Source: Pedobacter mucosus
GTDB lineage: Bacteria; Bacteroidota; Bacteroidia; Sphingobacteriales; Sphingobacteriaceae
Length of the DNA stretch: 64,000 nucleotides
Direction: 5' to 3'
Assembly (NCBI RefSeq): GCF_022200785.1
Contig: NZ_CP087585.1
Coordinates: 4,402,001-4,466,000, forward strand
Part shown: positions 46,432 through 54,846 of the stretch, in pieces
Numbering within the stretch: position 1 is the stretch's first letter
Layout: the number at the start of each line of letters is the position of its first letter
The notes under the pieces: model-generated
Database searches by the model: none
What the model was told of the DNA's origin: nothing
What the model saw: only the letters and a program-made list of their open reading frames with translations
Translations under genes and position numbers: made by a program

Positions 46432-47259
46432 TTAGTTAAATAAGGTTTTAAATTTAATTTTTTCGGCAAGGATGGCATTAAACAAAAGTTCCATATCCAA
46501 TCTGCTTTCTTCCTGGTGATAATTTGGCATTACTGCATTATATCCTGACAAAGATGGTTCGGCGTAAATTATGCTATCATCTAATTCTTTTACTTTTTTG
46601 AAGGTTAATTTTTCTGTAATTTCTTGTACGGACGCTTTTAACGCAACATCATTTTCATCAAGCATAATTACGGTATCAATTAAGTTATCTAAATCTCTAA
46701 CTTGGTGAGTTGAAATAATGATGCAGCGATCTTCTGTCATTGCCGAAGCCATAATTTTTCTAAATTGTGTTTTCGATGGAATATCTAAACCATTAGTTGG
46801 TTCATCCATAATGATCAATTTTGCTTGTGTAGCCAAACCGAAAGAAATGATGATTTTTTTCTTTTGTCCGTAACTCATATTAATCAATTTCTGACTTACT
46901 GGAATATCAAATTCCTTCAAAAGGTTGCCGAAATATTGATGATCAAAGTTTTTGTAGAAAGGCGCATTTGCTTTTACATATGCATCAATTTTAACAGCCG
47001 GAAGATAAAATTCTTCAGGTATGAAACAGATTTGTTCCAATAAGGCAGGTTGACGTTTAGCTGGATTGTAACCCATTACTTCTAATGTTCCGCTTTGTGC
47101 ATAAACCAAACCTGCTAAGTTTTTTAATAAACTGGATTTGCCAGCACCGTTTTTTCCGAGCAAGCCATAAATGTGGCCATTGCTTAATTGCATGCTCATG
47201 TTTTTGAACAGAGGCTTGTGCTTACTATAGCCAAAATTAAGGTTGTTAATTTTTATCAT
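46432..47259 (-). CDS. ABC transporter ATP-binding subunit (YtrB-like)
   Basis: 275 residues: Walker A LLGKNGAGKSSLL (about 33-45), signature-like MSYGQKKKIIISFGL, Walker B LIIMDEPTNGLD, H-loop STHQVRDL, and a C-terminal extension of about 60 residues as in YtrB-like ATPases. First gene of the four-gene operon; its start codon is seven bases from the operator dyad. Confidence 0.92.
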   Translation of the reverse strand: MIKINNLNFGYSKHKPLFKNMSMQLSNGHIYGLLGKNGAGKSSLLKNLAGLVYAQSGTLEVMGYNPAKRQPALLEQICFIPEEFYLPAVKIDAYVKANAPFYKNFDHQYFGNLLKEFDIPVSQKLINMSYGQKKKIIISFGLATQAKLIIMDEPTNGLDIPSKTQFRKIMASAMTEDRCIIISTHQVRDLDNLIDTVIMLDENDVALKASVQEITEKLTFKKVKELDDSIIYAEPSLSGYNAVMPNYHQEESRLDMELLFNAILAEKIKFKTLFN

Positions 47260-47266
47260 ATCTTAC

Positions 47267-47286
47267 TGTATTAGTTAAATAATACA
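47267..47286. promoter_or_regulatory. candidate GntR/YtrA operator
   Basis: Perfect dyad TGTATTA, six-base spacer, TAATACA. It lies between the promoter's -7 element and the start codon of the operon, so a bound regulator would cover the transcription start. The GntR-family gene is in the same operon, which suggests autorepression. Confidence 0.65.
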
Positions 47287-47318
47287 CTAAAGTATAATCT
47301 ATTTTTAAAATCACCAAA
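47287..47318 (-). promoter_or_regulatory. promoter of the GntR-ABC operon
   Basis: TTTG (47318-47315) and TACTTTAG (47294-47287) on the minus strand with a 20-base spacer. The -7 box fits TAnnTTTG with one change, and the dyad begins at the next base. Confidence 0.6.
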
Positions 47319-47407
47319 TTTTTTATGATTTTTTTATTTTTCCTTAAGGACTAACCTGTTGAACGACAGTCTTAATTGCAAAAGCATCGATAAACTTTAT
47401 CTACGGA

Positions 47408-47434
47408 TTCTAGCTTATTCATGTTAAGCTAGAA
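47408..47434. repeat. perfect hairpin in divergent region
   Basis: TTCTAGCTTA and TAAGCTAGAA with a 7-base loop, in the 369-base gap between the GntR-ABC operon and the DoxX gene. No T-run. The rest of the gap has no gene. Confidence 0.5.
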
Positions 47435-47603
47435 TGAATGACATCCTCAAATCTTCTTTTGAAATACAGTATAGAGCTAGGCAGAGGACTTCTCATTTGT
47501 ATAGCCAGGCCTTACAAAATCTTATATAACCTTGTTTTTATAACAACTTTGTAAAATAAAAGCCAATGTTTCTACATTTAAAACATCATTAGCGATCTGA
47601 TTG

Positions 47604-47611
47604 TATGTTTG
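47604..47611 (+). promoter_or_regulatory. putative -7 element of the DoxX gene
   Basis: TATGTTTG fits TAnnTTTG exactly, 17 bases before the DoxX ATG; the -33 region holds only TTTA at a longer spacing. Confidence 0.4.
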
Positions 47612-47628
47612 TTAGATAAAAATAATTT

Positions 47629-48045
47629 ATGGATACAAAATTGGCGTATTTATTAAGCAGATTGGCAATTGGGCTTAGCTTTTTCGGTCATGGTTTAATT
47701 CGTTTACCCAAATTGACTGGTTTCAGCAATTGGATGATGGGTCAGTTTTCTAAATCTTTTTTACCTGATATATTGGTATTATCTTTTAGTTATGTTTTAC
47801 CATTTGCAGAGTTCATAGCAGGAATTTTAATCATCTTTGGATTGTTTACCAGGACTGGATTAGTGCTTGGAGGAGTGATTACTTTAGCTTTAATATTTGG
47901 TAGTACAATGATCGAAAACTGGGATGCCTTACCATCGCAACTTATACATATTGCCTTTTTATCCATTTTGTTAGCATACTTACCGCATAACAATTTTGCG
48001 GTCGATAAAATTTTAAAAAATAAACAATGGAATACAGAAAAATAG
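47629..48045 (+). CDS. DoxX family membrane protein
   Basis: 138 residues, four hydrophobic helices, with the family's LSRLAIGLSFFGHGLIRLPK at the N-terminus, and the helix-2 Glu/Ala pattern in LPFAEFIAGILIIFGLFTRTG. DoxX proteins take part in quinone-linked or redox stress processes, not precisely known. Its 3' end overlaps the next gene by 19 bases, so it is coupled to the aldo/keto reductase. Confidence 0.88.
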   Translation: MDTKLAYLLSRLAIGLSFFGHGLIRLPKLTGFSNWMMGQFSKSFLPDILVLSFSYVLPFAEFIAGILIIFGLFTRTGLVLGGVITLALIFGSTMIENWDALPSQLIHIAFLSILLAYLPHNNFAVDKILKNKQWNTEK

Positions 48046-49016
48046 GAAACTCAGATTTAGAACTTTCGGTAATTACGTTTGGTGCGTGGGCAGCAGGTGG
48101 CTGGATGTGGGGAAGCACTGATAGAAATGACGCTATTAATGCCATAAAAGCCGGTTATGATTTAGGTGTTACTTCTATTGATACCGCACCAATTTATGGT
48201 CAGGGAGATAGTGAAGAGATTGTTGGTGACGCTATAAAGGGGATACCCCGTGATAAAATTCAGTTGGTTACTAAATTTGGAATGCGTTGGGATTTGACTA
48301 AAGGTAATTTAGCAATGAAAACCAAAAACAATGCTGGTGATGACATTGATGTTTATAAATATGCAGGTAAAGAAAGTGTAATTTATGAATGTGAACAATC
48401 TTTAAAACGTTTAGGAACAGATTATATCGACCTTTATCAAATTCACTGGCCAGATTTAACTACGCCAATTAATGAAACTTTTGAGGCTGTAAGTAGATTG
48501 ATAGAACAAGGTAAAATTCGTTATGCTGGAGTTTGTAATTATAATGCTGCTCAGTTAAAAGAAGCTGATGAGACTTTAAATATTGTCTCGAATCAGATTC
48601 CATTTAGTATGGTAAATCGCGGAGTGGAAGATGAAACAGTTCCTTATTGTATCGAACACAATAAATCTGTTTTGGCATATAGCCCGATGGAGCGTGGTTT
48701 ATTAACAGGAAAAATGACAGCTGATTATAAATTCGAAGAGGGAGATCACCGCCAGGGAAATCCATTTTTTAAGCCAGAAAGCATAGAAAAAACCAATGCT
48801 TTTTTAGCAAAAATTAAGCCTTTGGCTGATGAAAAGAATGCAACGTTATCGCAATTGATTTTACGTTGGACAATCGAACGGCCAGGAATTACCATCGCTT
48901 TAGTTGGTGCGAGAAACGCAAAACAATCAACTCAAAATGCGGAAGCAATTAATGTAAAGTTAAGCGTTGAAGAAATTCAATTTATCAATACAGAATTAGA
49001 AAACGCAGGATTTTAA
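48027..49016 (+). CDS. aldo/keto reductase
   Basis: 329 residues, (beta/alpha)8 barrel. Visible motifs: SIDTAPIYGQGDSEEIVG (catalytic Asp and Tyr), VTKFGMRWD (Lys), IHWPDLTTP (His) and WTIERPGITIALVGARNAKQ for NADPH binding. Similar to the YghZ/IolS-type reductases acting on aldehydes and sugars. It overlaps the DoxX gene and precedes an old yellow enzyme gene by 100 bases, which suggests an electrophile- or aldehyde-related function (inference). Confidence 0.94.
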   Translation: MEYRKIGNSDLELSVITFGAWAAGGWMWGSTDRNDAINAIKAGYDLGVTSIDTAPIYGQGDSEEIVGDAIKGIPRDKIQLVTKFGMRWDLTKGNLAMKTKNNAGDDIDVYKYAGKESVIYECEQSLKRLGTDYIDLYQIHWPDLTTPINETFEAVSRLIEQGKIRYAGVCNYNAAQLKEADETLNIVSNQIPFSMVNRGVEDETVPYCIEHNKSVLAYSPMERGLLTGKMTADYKFEEGDHRQGNPFFKPESIEKTNAFLAKIKPLADEKNATLSQLILRWTIERPGITIALVGARNAKQSTQNAEAINVKLSVEEIQFINTELENAGF

Positions 49017-49036
49017 AATCATAAAGAAAACTTTTT

Positions 49037-49096
49037 GTTGTCAGTCTGAGCTTGTTGAAGACTTATATTGTCCTTCGACAAGCTCAGGGTGACAAC
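49037..49096. repeat. palindromic intergenic element (TGTCA...TGACA family)
   Basis: Left arm GTTGTCAGTCTGAGCTTG and right arm CAAGCTCAGGGTGACAAC pair with few mismatches, including a TTGAAG/CTTCGA centre. Located between the aldo/keto reductase and the old yellow enzyme genes. Confidence 0.75.
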
Positions 49097-49117
49097 CATT
49101 TCATTTACAACATAACT

Positions 49118-50197
49118 ATGTCAAAATTATTTTCTCCTTTAAAACTAAAGGACGTTACTTTAAAAAATAGAATTGTGATCTCGCCAATGTGCCAATATTC
49201 ATCTGTAGATGGCTTTGCTAACGATTGGCATTTGGTTCATTTAGGTAGTCGTGCTGTTGGTGGCGCCGGACTAATTATTCAGGAAGCTTCAGCTGTAACC
49301 GGAGATGGTAGAATTACCTATGCAGATTTAGGAATTTGGAAAGATGAGCATGTTGAAAAATTGAAGCAAATTGTTTCTTTTATCCATGATAATGGTTCGA
49401 TTGCAGGTATTCAGTTGGCACATGCAGGTAGAAAGGCAAGTTGCGAAGTGCCTTGGAATGGCGGTGAACAAATTGCAGAAGGAGAAAAGAGTTGGCAAAC
49501 GATTGGGCCATCTCCAATTCCTTTCAAAGCCGACCAGGTTATTATTCCTCACGAATTAAGTATTCCTGAAATCCAAAAAGTTGTTTTAGCTTTCAGAGAT
49601 GCAGCACAACGTGCAAAAGATGCAGGCTACAAAGTTGTAGAAATTCATGCTGCTCATGGTTATTTATTGCACCAATTTTTAAGTCCGCTGAGTAATAGTC
49701 GTACTGATATTTACGGTGGAAGTTTCGAAAATCGAATTAGATTTACGATAGATGTTGTCGAAGCTGTTCAATCTGTTTGGCCTGAAAATTTGCCACTATT
49801 TGTTCGTATTTCAGCTACAGATTGGACTGAAGGTGGATGGACTGAAGATGATTCAGTTCAACTTGCTGCAGTTTTAAAAGATAGGGGTGTCGATTTAATT
49901 GATGCTTCATCTGGCGGCAACGTTCCAGATGCAGTGATTCCTGCTGGTCCGAATTATCAGGTTCCTTTTGCAGATAAGATTAGAAACGAAGTTGGAATTT
50001 ATACGGGAGCTGTAGGCGTTATTGTAGAAGCTCATCAAGCCGAAGAAATTTTAGCGCAGGAAAAAGCAGATTTGATTTTTATTGCTAGAGAATCTTTACG
50101 TGATGCCTATTTTCCAACACATGCCGCTCAAGTTTTAGGCGATGACTTAGAATGGCCAAATCAATATGTTAGGGCAAAAAGAGAGGTTAAAAAATAG
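49118..50197 (+). CDS. NADH:flavin oxidoreductase, old yellow enzyme (YqjM/NamA-like)
   Basis: 359 residues from MSKLFSPLKLKDVTLKNRIV; the upstream Met (49052) falls in the intergenic repeat and is rejected. FMN-binding barrel with ISPMCQYSSVDGFANDWH (the Cys of the YqjM class), HAGRKAS, and EIHAAHGYLLHQFLSPLSNS (catalytic His/His pair), and a late GAVGVIVEAHQAEEIL. It reduces activated C=C bonds with NAD(P)H. Follows the aldo/keto reductase. Confidence 0.94.
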   Translation: MSKLFSPLKLKDVTLKNRIVISPMCQYSSVDGFANDWHLVHLGSRAVGGAGLIIQEASAVTGDGRITYADLGIWKDEHVEKLKQIVSFIHDNGSIAGIQLAHAGRKASCEVPWNGGEQIAEGEKSWQTIGPSPIPFKADQVIIPHELSIPEIQKVVLAFRDAAQRAKDAGYKVVEIHAAHGYLLHQFLSPLSNSRTDIYGGSFENRIRFTIDVVEAVQSVWPENLPLFVRISATDWTEGGWTEDDSVQLAAVLKDRGVDLIDASSGGNVPDAVIPAGPNYQVPFADKIRNEVGIYTGAVGVIVEAHQAEEILAQEKADLIFIARESLRDAYFPTHAAQVLGDDLEWPNQYVRAKREVKK

Positions 50198-50203
50198 AAT
50201 TAT

Positions 50204-50240
50204 AAAAGGAAAGCCAGACTATAAATCTGGCTTTCCTTTT
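50204..50240. terminator. bidirectional terminator between OYE and metalloprotease genes
   Basis: Perfect 15-base arms AAAAGGAAAGCCAGA and complement with a 7-base loop, between convergent genes; A and T ends serve both directions. Confidence 0.9.
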
Positions 50241-50241
50241 A

Positions 50242-50955
50242 TTAATTAAAAAATTTACTCGTGTTCAAAATAGCTTTATCACTATCCTGCAAAATGCAAT
50301 TTGGATAAATGGTATAGCCGGTCCACATTAAAGCATTTGGATTCTGGTTTGCAGGGTGAGGCATACCAAAAGCATGACCTAATTCATGTGCGGCACCGCC
50401 AATCCAACGGGCAACAGGTTCTGTCATTTGCCCAGTTAACCCTTTCAAATCATTTTCAGGCATTGCTGTAAAACCTAAAGCACCAGCTCCGGTGGTTCCA
50501 GCGGCATCTACATAAACTAAATACACAAATTTTGCATCATCATAATTTGACGCTAATAAAGACTTTATATCATTTTTTGCATTGCTATAAAAATAAAACT
50601 GAGCATCGCCTGTATTGTTATTTTGAGCATTAAACCAGGCAGCTGGATGGATACTTTGAATGGTTTCTACAAGCATATTGCTGTTTAGCTTGAAGGTTTT
50701 ATTGCTCCCAATTGCTGTTTTATACCAAGCATTTAACTGCGTAAGGCCATTGCCAACAGCATCTTTGTATGATAGATTTAGAGTTCGATCAGAAGGTACA
50801 AGGTAAATTAACCTAACACTTAAATCTGCAGCCGCAGTATTTGGGCCAGAAAATTTAGGTGTTTCAACAACTACATCGTCGTTATTTTTGGAGCAAGATG
50901 TTATTCCGGTGGCTATAAATGTGCCTATTAAAAGTAGGCTAATAATCTTTCTCAT
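50242..50955 (-). CDS. zinc metalloprotease lipoprotein
   Basis: 237 residues: lipoprotein signal MRKIISLLLIGTFIATGITSC (Cys21), beta-rich N-terminal part, then the extended zinc motif HELGHAFGMPH (His190, His194, His200) of the metzincin clan and the later NPNALMW containing a Met as in the Met-turn. The presence of HExxHxxGxxH with a Met a dozen residues later fits a small matrixin-like protease. It is anchored outside the cytoplasm. Stands alone. Confidence 0.85.
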   Translation of the reverse strand: MRKIISLLLIGTFIATGITSCSKNNDDVVVETPKFSGPNTAAADLSVRLIYLVPSDRTLNLSYKDAVGNGLTQLNAWYKTAIGSNKTFKLNSNMLVETIQSIHPAAWFNAQNNNTGDAQFYFYSNAKNDIKSLLASNYDDAKFVYLVYVDAAGTTGAGALGFTAMPENDLKGLTGQMTEPVARWIGGAAHELGHAFGMPHPANQNPNALMWTGYTIYPNCILQDSDKAILNTSKFFN

Positions 50956-51104
50956 AATAAAATATTTAGTTACAGTTAAGATATTAACGTATTATCAGCA
51001 CTAAATGTTTCATACATAGGCAGGGAACTGGCTGAACCTAAGAACCAATTGCTTTAAAATTTAAACCCGATTGAAGGGAATGCCGATTTTTTCATCGGCA
51101 GCAA

Positions 51105-51140
51105 CAAAAAGCGGGACTGATCTTACCGATGAGTCCCGCC
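51105..51140 (-). terminator. terminator of the TonB-receptor operon
   Basis: GCGGGACT and AGTCCCGC arms with a 13-base loop, followed on the minus strand by TTTTTG. The whole 224-base gap from 50956 has nothing else recognised but a TGCCGAT/ATCGGCA hairpin at 51081-51099. Confidence 0.8.
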
Positions 51141-51179
51141 GTTGTTTTCCAAAAAAAAATTGGAAGATATTTTGAGAAA

Positions 51180-53498
51180 TTACTTTACCAAAGTAAATGG
51201 AACATACAATCCGAAGGTGATGTTTCTTCCAGTATTATAAACGCCTAAATTTGGGTTTTCCTGATCAAAACGGCCTGGTTTAAATCTACTTAAGGCATCA
51301 TAATATTTCTGATTAAGCAGGTTGTTTGCAGAAACTGATAACTTTATGGGCTGTTTGCCAACGTTAAAAGTAGCGCCAATACCAGCATTTACTAACGTGT
51401 AACCACTGGTTTTAGTTTCGAAAACTTCATCAACACGATTTTGTTTAAATGCAGAATTAATCCCCACCGATAAATAAGCATCATTAGTCCCTTTTAATTT
51501 AGGTTCAAAACGCAGTTCATTTCTTAAACTTGCCGCTGGAATGAAAGATAATGGTCTATCTAGTGTTTGATTTTGCGCATGTACATAGCCAAAAGTATTT
51601 TCGAAGTGGATGTAGGTAACCGGATGAATGGTTAAACTTGCCTCTGCACCGTAAAGATTTGCATTAACCTGCCCGTAACGATAAACAGGATATTGATCGC
51701 CCTCTGCTATAATTGTTTCGCCATTATTAGACGCGTAAATAAAGTTGTGAATATAGTTATTGTAAATACTTGCACTTGCACTTACAATTTTACCTTCATA
51801 TTCTAAAGCAGCATCTACTTGATAGCTTCGTTCGGGATTTAGGTTTGAATTACCAACTTCATAACGATAAGTTCCTTCATGTACACCATTTGAGGCTAGC
51901 TCTGCCGGATTTGGAGCACGAAAAGCAGAACCTGCATTTGCTTTAAAATTCCATTCTTCGTTAAAAGCATGAGTAAAACCCAAAGCACCACTAACATTAG
52001 AAAACTTATTTTGGAAGGCTGCAAATTGTTCTTCGCCATCTACAAATAGCTCTTTTCCATTATTTTTACGATAATCATAACGTGCTCCAATGCTAAAAGT
52101 ACTGCTCTCCCAATTCTTTTTGGCGTAAGCGAAAACACCAATACCATAAGTATTATAATCTGGAATTAGATACTCATCATTTGCTTTATTTTTGCTGTTT
52201 CCAGATTCAGCACTTAAACCAAAAACAGGTTGCCATCCATTTGTTTCGTGGATATAGTATTTTAAATCAGCATTGTAAGTTTTAAGATCAAAAAATAATG
52301 ATGGGTCTGGTCCATCTTCCAACTCGCGACGTTGATTTTGTTGATAACCAAAATCCGCTTTCAAATTGCCATTGCCTAAGATAAAATTATTATTTAAAGC
52401 AATTTTAAAATGCCTTATATCCTGACGAGGATATTCTAGATCACGGTTTTTATGATCATCATTTGTAAAAGGATTTCCATCTTCTTTAACGAAATTTCCA
52501 TCTGCATCCAAAGTAGGCTCGTAAAAACCAATATTATTTTTGAAGCTTGAAACGTTTAAATGTGTGTATCCCCAGCTTTTATTTAAGCCTACCATTCCAC
52601 TCAAATCCGTTTCATTAAAACCAGAATTGGGAAAATATCCCGTTGGAGTTTTAAATGAATAAGCATTTTTGTAAGTGCCACGAGCCCTCCAAACAAAACC
52701 ATTTTCGTTACCATTTAGCATTAATGAATTAGCTGTTAATCCATTATTTGTAGAGTAGTTGGTAATAAATTCACCTTTAATTTGCCCTTCGGGAGCAGTA
52801 CTTGGCTCCAATAAATTAATTACACCGCCGAGTGCATCAGAACCATACATTAATGAAGCGGCGCCACGTAAAATCTCGATACGATCTGATTTAAATTGAT
52901 CAATTTCAATGCCATGTTCATCACCCCATTGTTGTCCCTGTTGCTTAATTCCATCATCTAAAGTTACAATACGGTTGTAACCTAAGCCTCTAATTACAGG
53001 TTTCGAAATGGAAGAGCCAGTCGTAATTTGCGATACGCCAGGAATTCTCGTCAAGGCATCGATCAAATTTGTAGAAGGTTGCAAAAGCTGATCTTTACCT
53101 ACAACGGCCGATGAGGCACTATTTCTTTTGCTTGTGCTGCTGATCAAACTTCCGGTAATTACAATTTCTTTCGTTTCAATTGCTGTTGGCTGTAAAGCAA
53201 ATTCTAACGCTCCAGCTAATGCTAAATTTACAACCTGAGTAGCGGTTTTGTAGCCTACGTAATGCACTTCTATCAAATAACTTCCTTTAGAAGGTAAATT
53301 ATTAATTACAAACTCTCCATCATTATTGGTTACGGCACTCACCTTTAAATCAGGTATAAAAATAGTGGCACCAGGTAAAGTTTGTTTGTTGCTGGCATCG
53401 ATAACCTTACCTTTAATATCCTTTAAAACAACAGCAAAAGCAGTATTAAAAGTTAATGTATATAGAATTACTAAGCCGATAAGCTGTAATTTTTTCAT
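51180..53498 (-). CDS. TonB-dependent outer membrane receptor
   Basis: 772 residues: signal peptide (about 1-22), a carboxypeptidase-D regulatory-like domain (about 25-105, IKGKVIDASNKQTLPGATIF ... VGYKTATQ), plug domain (about 125-235, with PVIRGLGYNRIVTLDDGI and RIEILRGAASLMYGSDALGG), and a 22-strand barrel to the C-terminus. The segment QQWGDEHGIEID in the plug recalls metal-receptor (ZnuD-like) plugs, and the upstream partner gene codes a His/Cys-rich protein, so a metal or metallophore substrate is a reasonable guess. No SusD partner is present, which argues against glycans. Confidence 0.92.
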   Translation of the reverse strand: MKKLQLIGLVILYTLTFNTAFAVVLKDIKGKVIDASNKQTLPGATIFIPDLKVSAVTNNDGEFVINNLPSKGSYLIEVHYVGYKTATQVVNLALAGALEFALQPTAIETKEIVITGSLISSTSKRNSASSAVVGKDQLLQPSTNLIDALTRIPGVSQITTGSSISKPVIRGLGYNRIVTLDDGIKQQGQQWGDEHGIEIDQFKSDRIEILRGAASLMYGSDALGGVINLLEPSTAPEGQIKGEFITNYSTNNGLTANSLMLNGNENGFVWRARGTYKNAYSFKTPTGYFPNSGFNETDLSGMVGLNKSWGYTHLNVSSFKNNIGFYEPTLDADGNFVKEDGNPFTNDDHKNRDLEYPRQDIRHFKIALNNNFILGNGNLKADFGYQQNQRRELEDGPDPSLFFDLKTYNADLKYYIHETNGWQPVFGLSAESGNSKNKANDEYLIPDYNTYGIGVFAYAKKNWESSTFSIGARYDYRKNNGKELFVDGEEQFAAFQNKFSNVSGALGFTHAFNEEWNFKANAGSAFRAPNPAELASNGVHEGTYRYEVGNSNLNPERSYQVDAALEYEGKIVSASASIYNNYIHNFIYASNNGETIIAEGDQYPVYRYGQVNANLYGAEASLTIHPVTYIHFENTFGYVHAQNQTLDRPLSFIPAASLRNELRFEPKLKGTNDAYLSVGINSAFKQNRVDEVFETKTSGYTLVNAGIGATFNVGKQPIKLSVSANNLLNQKYYDALSRFKPGRFDQENPNLGVYNTGRNITFGLYVPFTLVK

Positions 53499-53625
53499 GA
53501 GTAAATTTTTTTAAATTGATAATGAATAACCAAAACTGAAGCTGCGTTATTGCGGCTTGTTTAGTATCTCATAATTTGTAAAATATTTGGATTGAACACC
53601 AAAATGTTCTAGAAGCTTAAAAGAA

Positions 53626-53958
53626 TTAAGCTAAAGGAGGGCCGCGTAAACAGCTGCGTTTTATTTCGGTATAGGCACTTTTTAAAACAGGATCTGCCTG
53701 ATTAAAAATCTTCGCCGCAAGAAAAATTCTATAAATATGATGTGTTTGAACGTAGTTTTTTTCAAAACTTGCGTTACAGATTAAGCAATTATCGCCATGC
53801 GCCTGAACGTGGCTTAAATGTTTACAGTTTATCTCCTGCTTTACAATTGGCACCTCCTGGTGATGGTGTAAAACACTCCAAGGGGTTAAAGCAATGGCAA
53901 AAACCATCAACATAAATGCCGATAAATACAGTTTTATATTTTGCTTAAGCTTTTTCAA
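53626..53958 (-). CDS. small His/Cys-rich membrane-anchored protein, partner of the TonB receptor
   Basis: 110 residues: basic N-terminus and one hydrophobic helix (about 11-30), then an extracytoplasmic tail with HHHQEV, NCKHLSHVQAHGDNCLICN (Cys-x-His, three His, CxxC) and QTHHIY. No family is named, but the ligand set looks metal-binding. Start is TTG at 53958: no ATG lies in frame upstream, the first internal Met is residue 16 inside the helix, and a perfect -7 box sits five bases before the TTG. Same strand as the TonB receptor, 127 bases upstream. Confidence 0.65.
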   Translation of the reverse strand: MKKLKQNIKLYLSAFMLMVFAIALTPWSVLHHHQEVPIVKQEINCKHLSHVQAHGDNCLICNASFEKNYVQTHHIYRIFLAAKIFNQADPVLKSAYTEIKRSCLRGPPLA

Positions 53959-53963
53959 TGCGC

Positions 53964-53971
53964 CAAAAATA
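53964..53971 (-). promoter_or_regulatory. -7 element abutting the TTG start of the His/Cys-rich gene
   Basis: TATTTTTG on the minus strand is an exact TAnnTTTG, followed by five bases and TTG; same spacing as upstream of hisS and the gene at 54847. TTTG upstream is only 12 bases away. Confidence 0.45.
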
Positions 53972-54046
53972 GTAATTAGTATTCAAATATCTACCTTTGA
54001 TAAGTAACATTCCTACGGTAAAATGTTGCTCAACTGAAAATTTAAA

Positions 54047-54616
54047 ATGAAATTTATTAAAAAAAATATATTAAACGCAACATTTGTTATCTTACTTTTA
54101 ATAATGGTTTTTGTGCCTGATGCAAAAGCATTAGTTTTAAAAGGGTTAATGGAAATTGGGTTTTATGCTCCTAAAATGGAGGATTCTAAAACCACAGCAG
54201 GGGATCTTTCAGGAATTAAATTTAAAAATACTGATGGTAAAATTCTAAATCTTGGTGAATTAAAAGGCAAAGTTATTTTCTTAAATTTTTGGGCAACTTG
54301 GTGTCCACCGTGTAGGGCAGAAATGCCAGCCTTGAATAAATTATATAATCAATTTATGGGCAATAAAGACATTGTTTTCGTTTTTGTTGATACCGATGGC
54401 GACTTAAATAAATCGGTAAAATTTATGCAAAACAGGAAATTCCAACTGCCTGTTTATAAAGTTGACAGTGAGATTCCTGAGCAAATTTTTGCTGGCTCTT
54501 TACCTACAACCATAATATTTGATAAGGAAGGAAGATTATCTTTCAAACATGAAGGGATTGCGAATTATAAGGATGAAAAATTTGTAGAATTTTTAAACAA
54601 GCTTATAAATTATTAG
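54047..54616 (+). CDS. membrane-anchored TlpA-like thioredoxin
   Basis: 189 residues: one N-terminal helix (about 10-30), then a thioredoxin domain with LGELKGKVIFLNFWATWCPPCRAEMP (WCPPC), VDTDGDLNKSVKFMQNRK and SLPTTIIFDKEGR (cis-Pro). Family role: periplasmic disulfide reduction. Divergent from the His/Cys-rich/TonB receptor pair with an 88-base gap; a role in keeping that protein's CxxC reduced is possible but speculative. Confidence 0.88.
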   Translation: MKFIKKNILNATFVILLLIMVFVPDAKALVLKGLMEIGFYAPKMEDSKTTAGDLSGIKFKNTDGKILNLGELKGKVIFLNFWATWCPPCRAEMPALNKLYNQFMGNKDIVFVFVDTDGDLNKSVKFMQNRKFQLPVYKVDSEIPEQIFAGSLPTTIIFDKEGRLSFKHEGIANYKDEKFVEFLNKLINY

Positions 54617-54680
54617 CATTTAAGATGGCAAATTAATCTTTCAAATAGCATTATTTTTGCATTCTAAACCTGATATAAGT

Positions 54681-54756
54681 GGAAAGCTCCCGTTTTTTCG
54701 GGACTTGAAACGTTAGCAGGACTGCTGAAACCGACTAACTACTGGTTCTGCTTTCC
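54681..54756 (+). ncRNA. candidate 76-nt structured RNA, strand inferred
   Basis: The ends GGAAAGC (54681-54687) and GCTTTCC (54750-54756) close a 76-base element. Inside are hairpin TCCCG/CGGGA with a T6 loop (54688-54703), AGCA/TGCT with loop GGAC (about 54715-54726), and AACC/GGTT (about 54729-54746). A GTTAG...CTAAC pairing (54712-54716, 54735-54739) could compete. It is not a tRNA: no T-arm or D-arm consensus. Plus strand is taken from the lack of T-run on either side and the direction of neighbours; it stands 64 bases after the thioredoxin stop and 90 before the next gene. A cis-regulator or a small RNA such as Flavo-1 is possible; unproven. Confidence 0.4.
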
Positions 54757-54833
54757 AAATAATAATTTTCAAAAATTATAAATTACAAGAATCGGTTTTG
54801 TATGTAATCACAAACATTACCATCGGTTTTACT

Positions 54834-54841
54834 TACTTTTG
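54834..54841 (+). promoter_or_regulatory. -7 element abutting the NdpA-like gene (leaderless layout)
   Basis: TACTTTTG followed by CCGCC and ATG at 54847; identical in form to the hisS start region. No good -33 TTTG. Confidence 0.5.
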
Positions 54842-54846
54842 CCGCC

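Noticed and set aside
54681..54756. tRNA gene
   Set aside because: Length 76 and a 7-bp end stem fit, but no T-loop TTC, D-arm or anticodon arm can be built.
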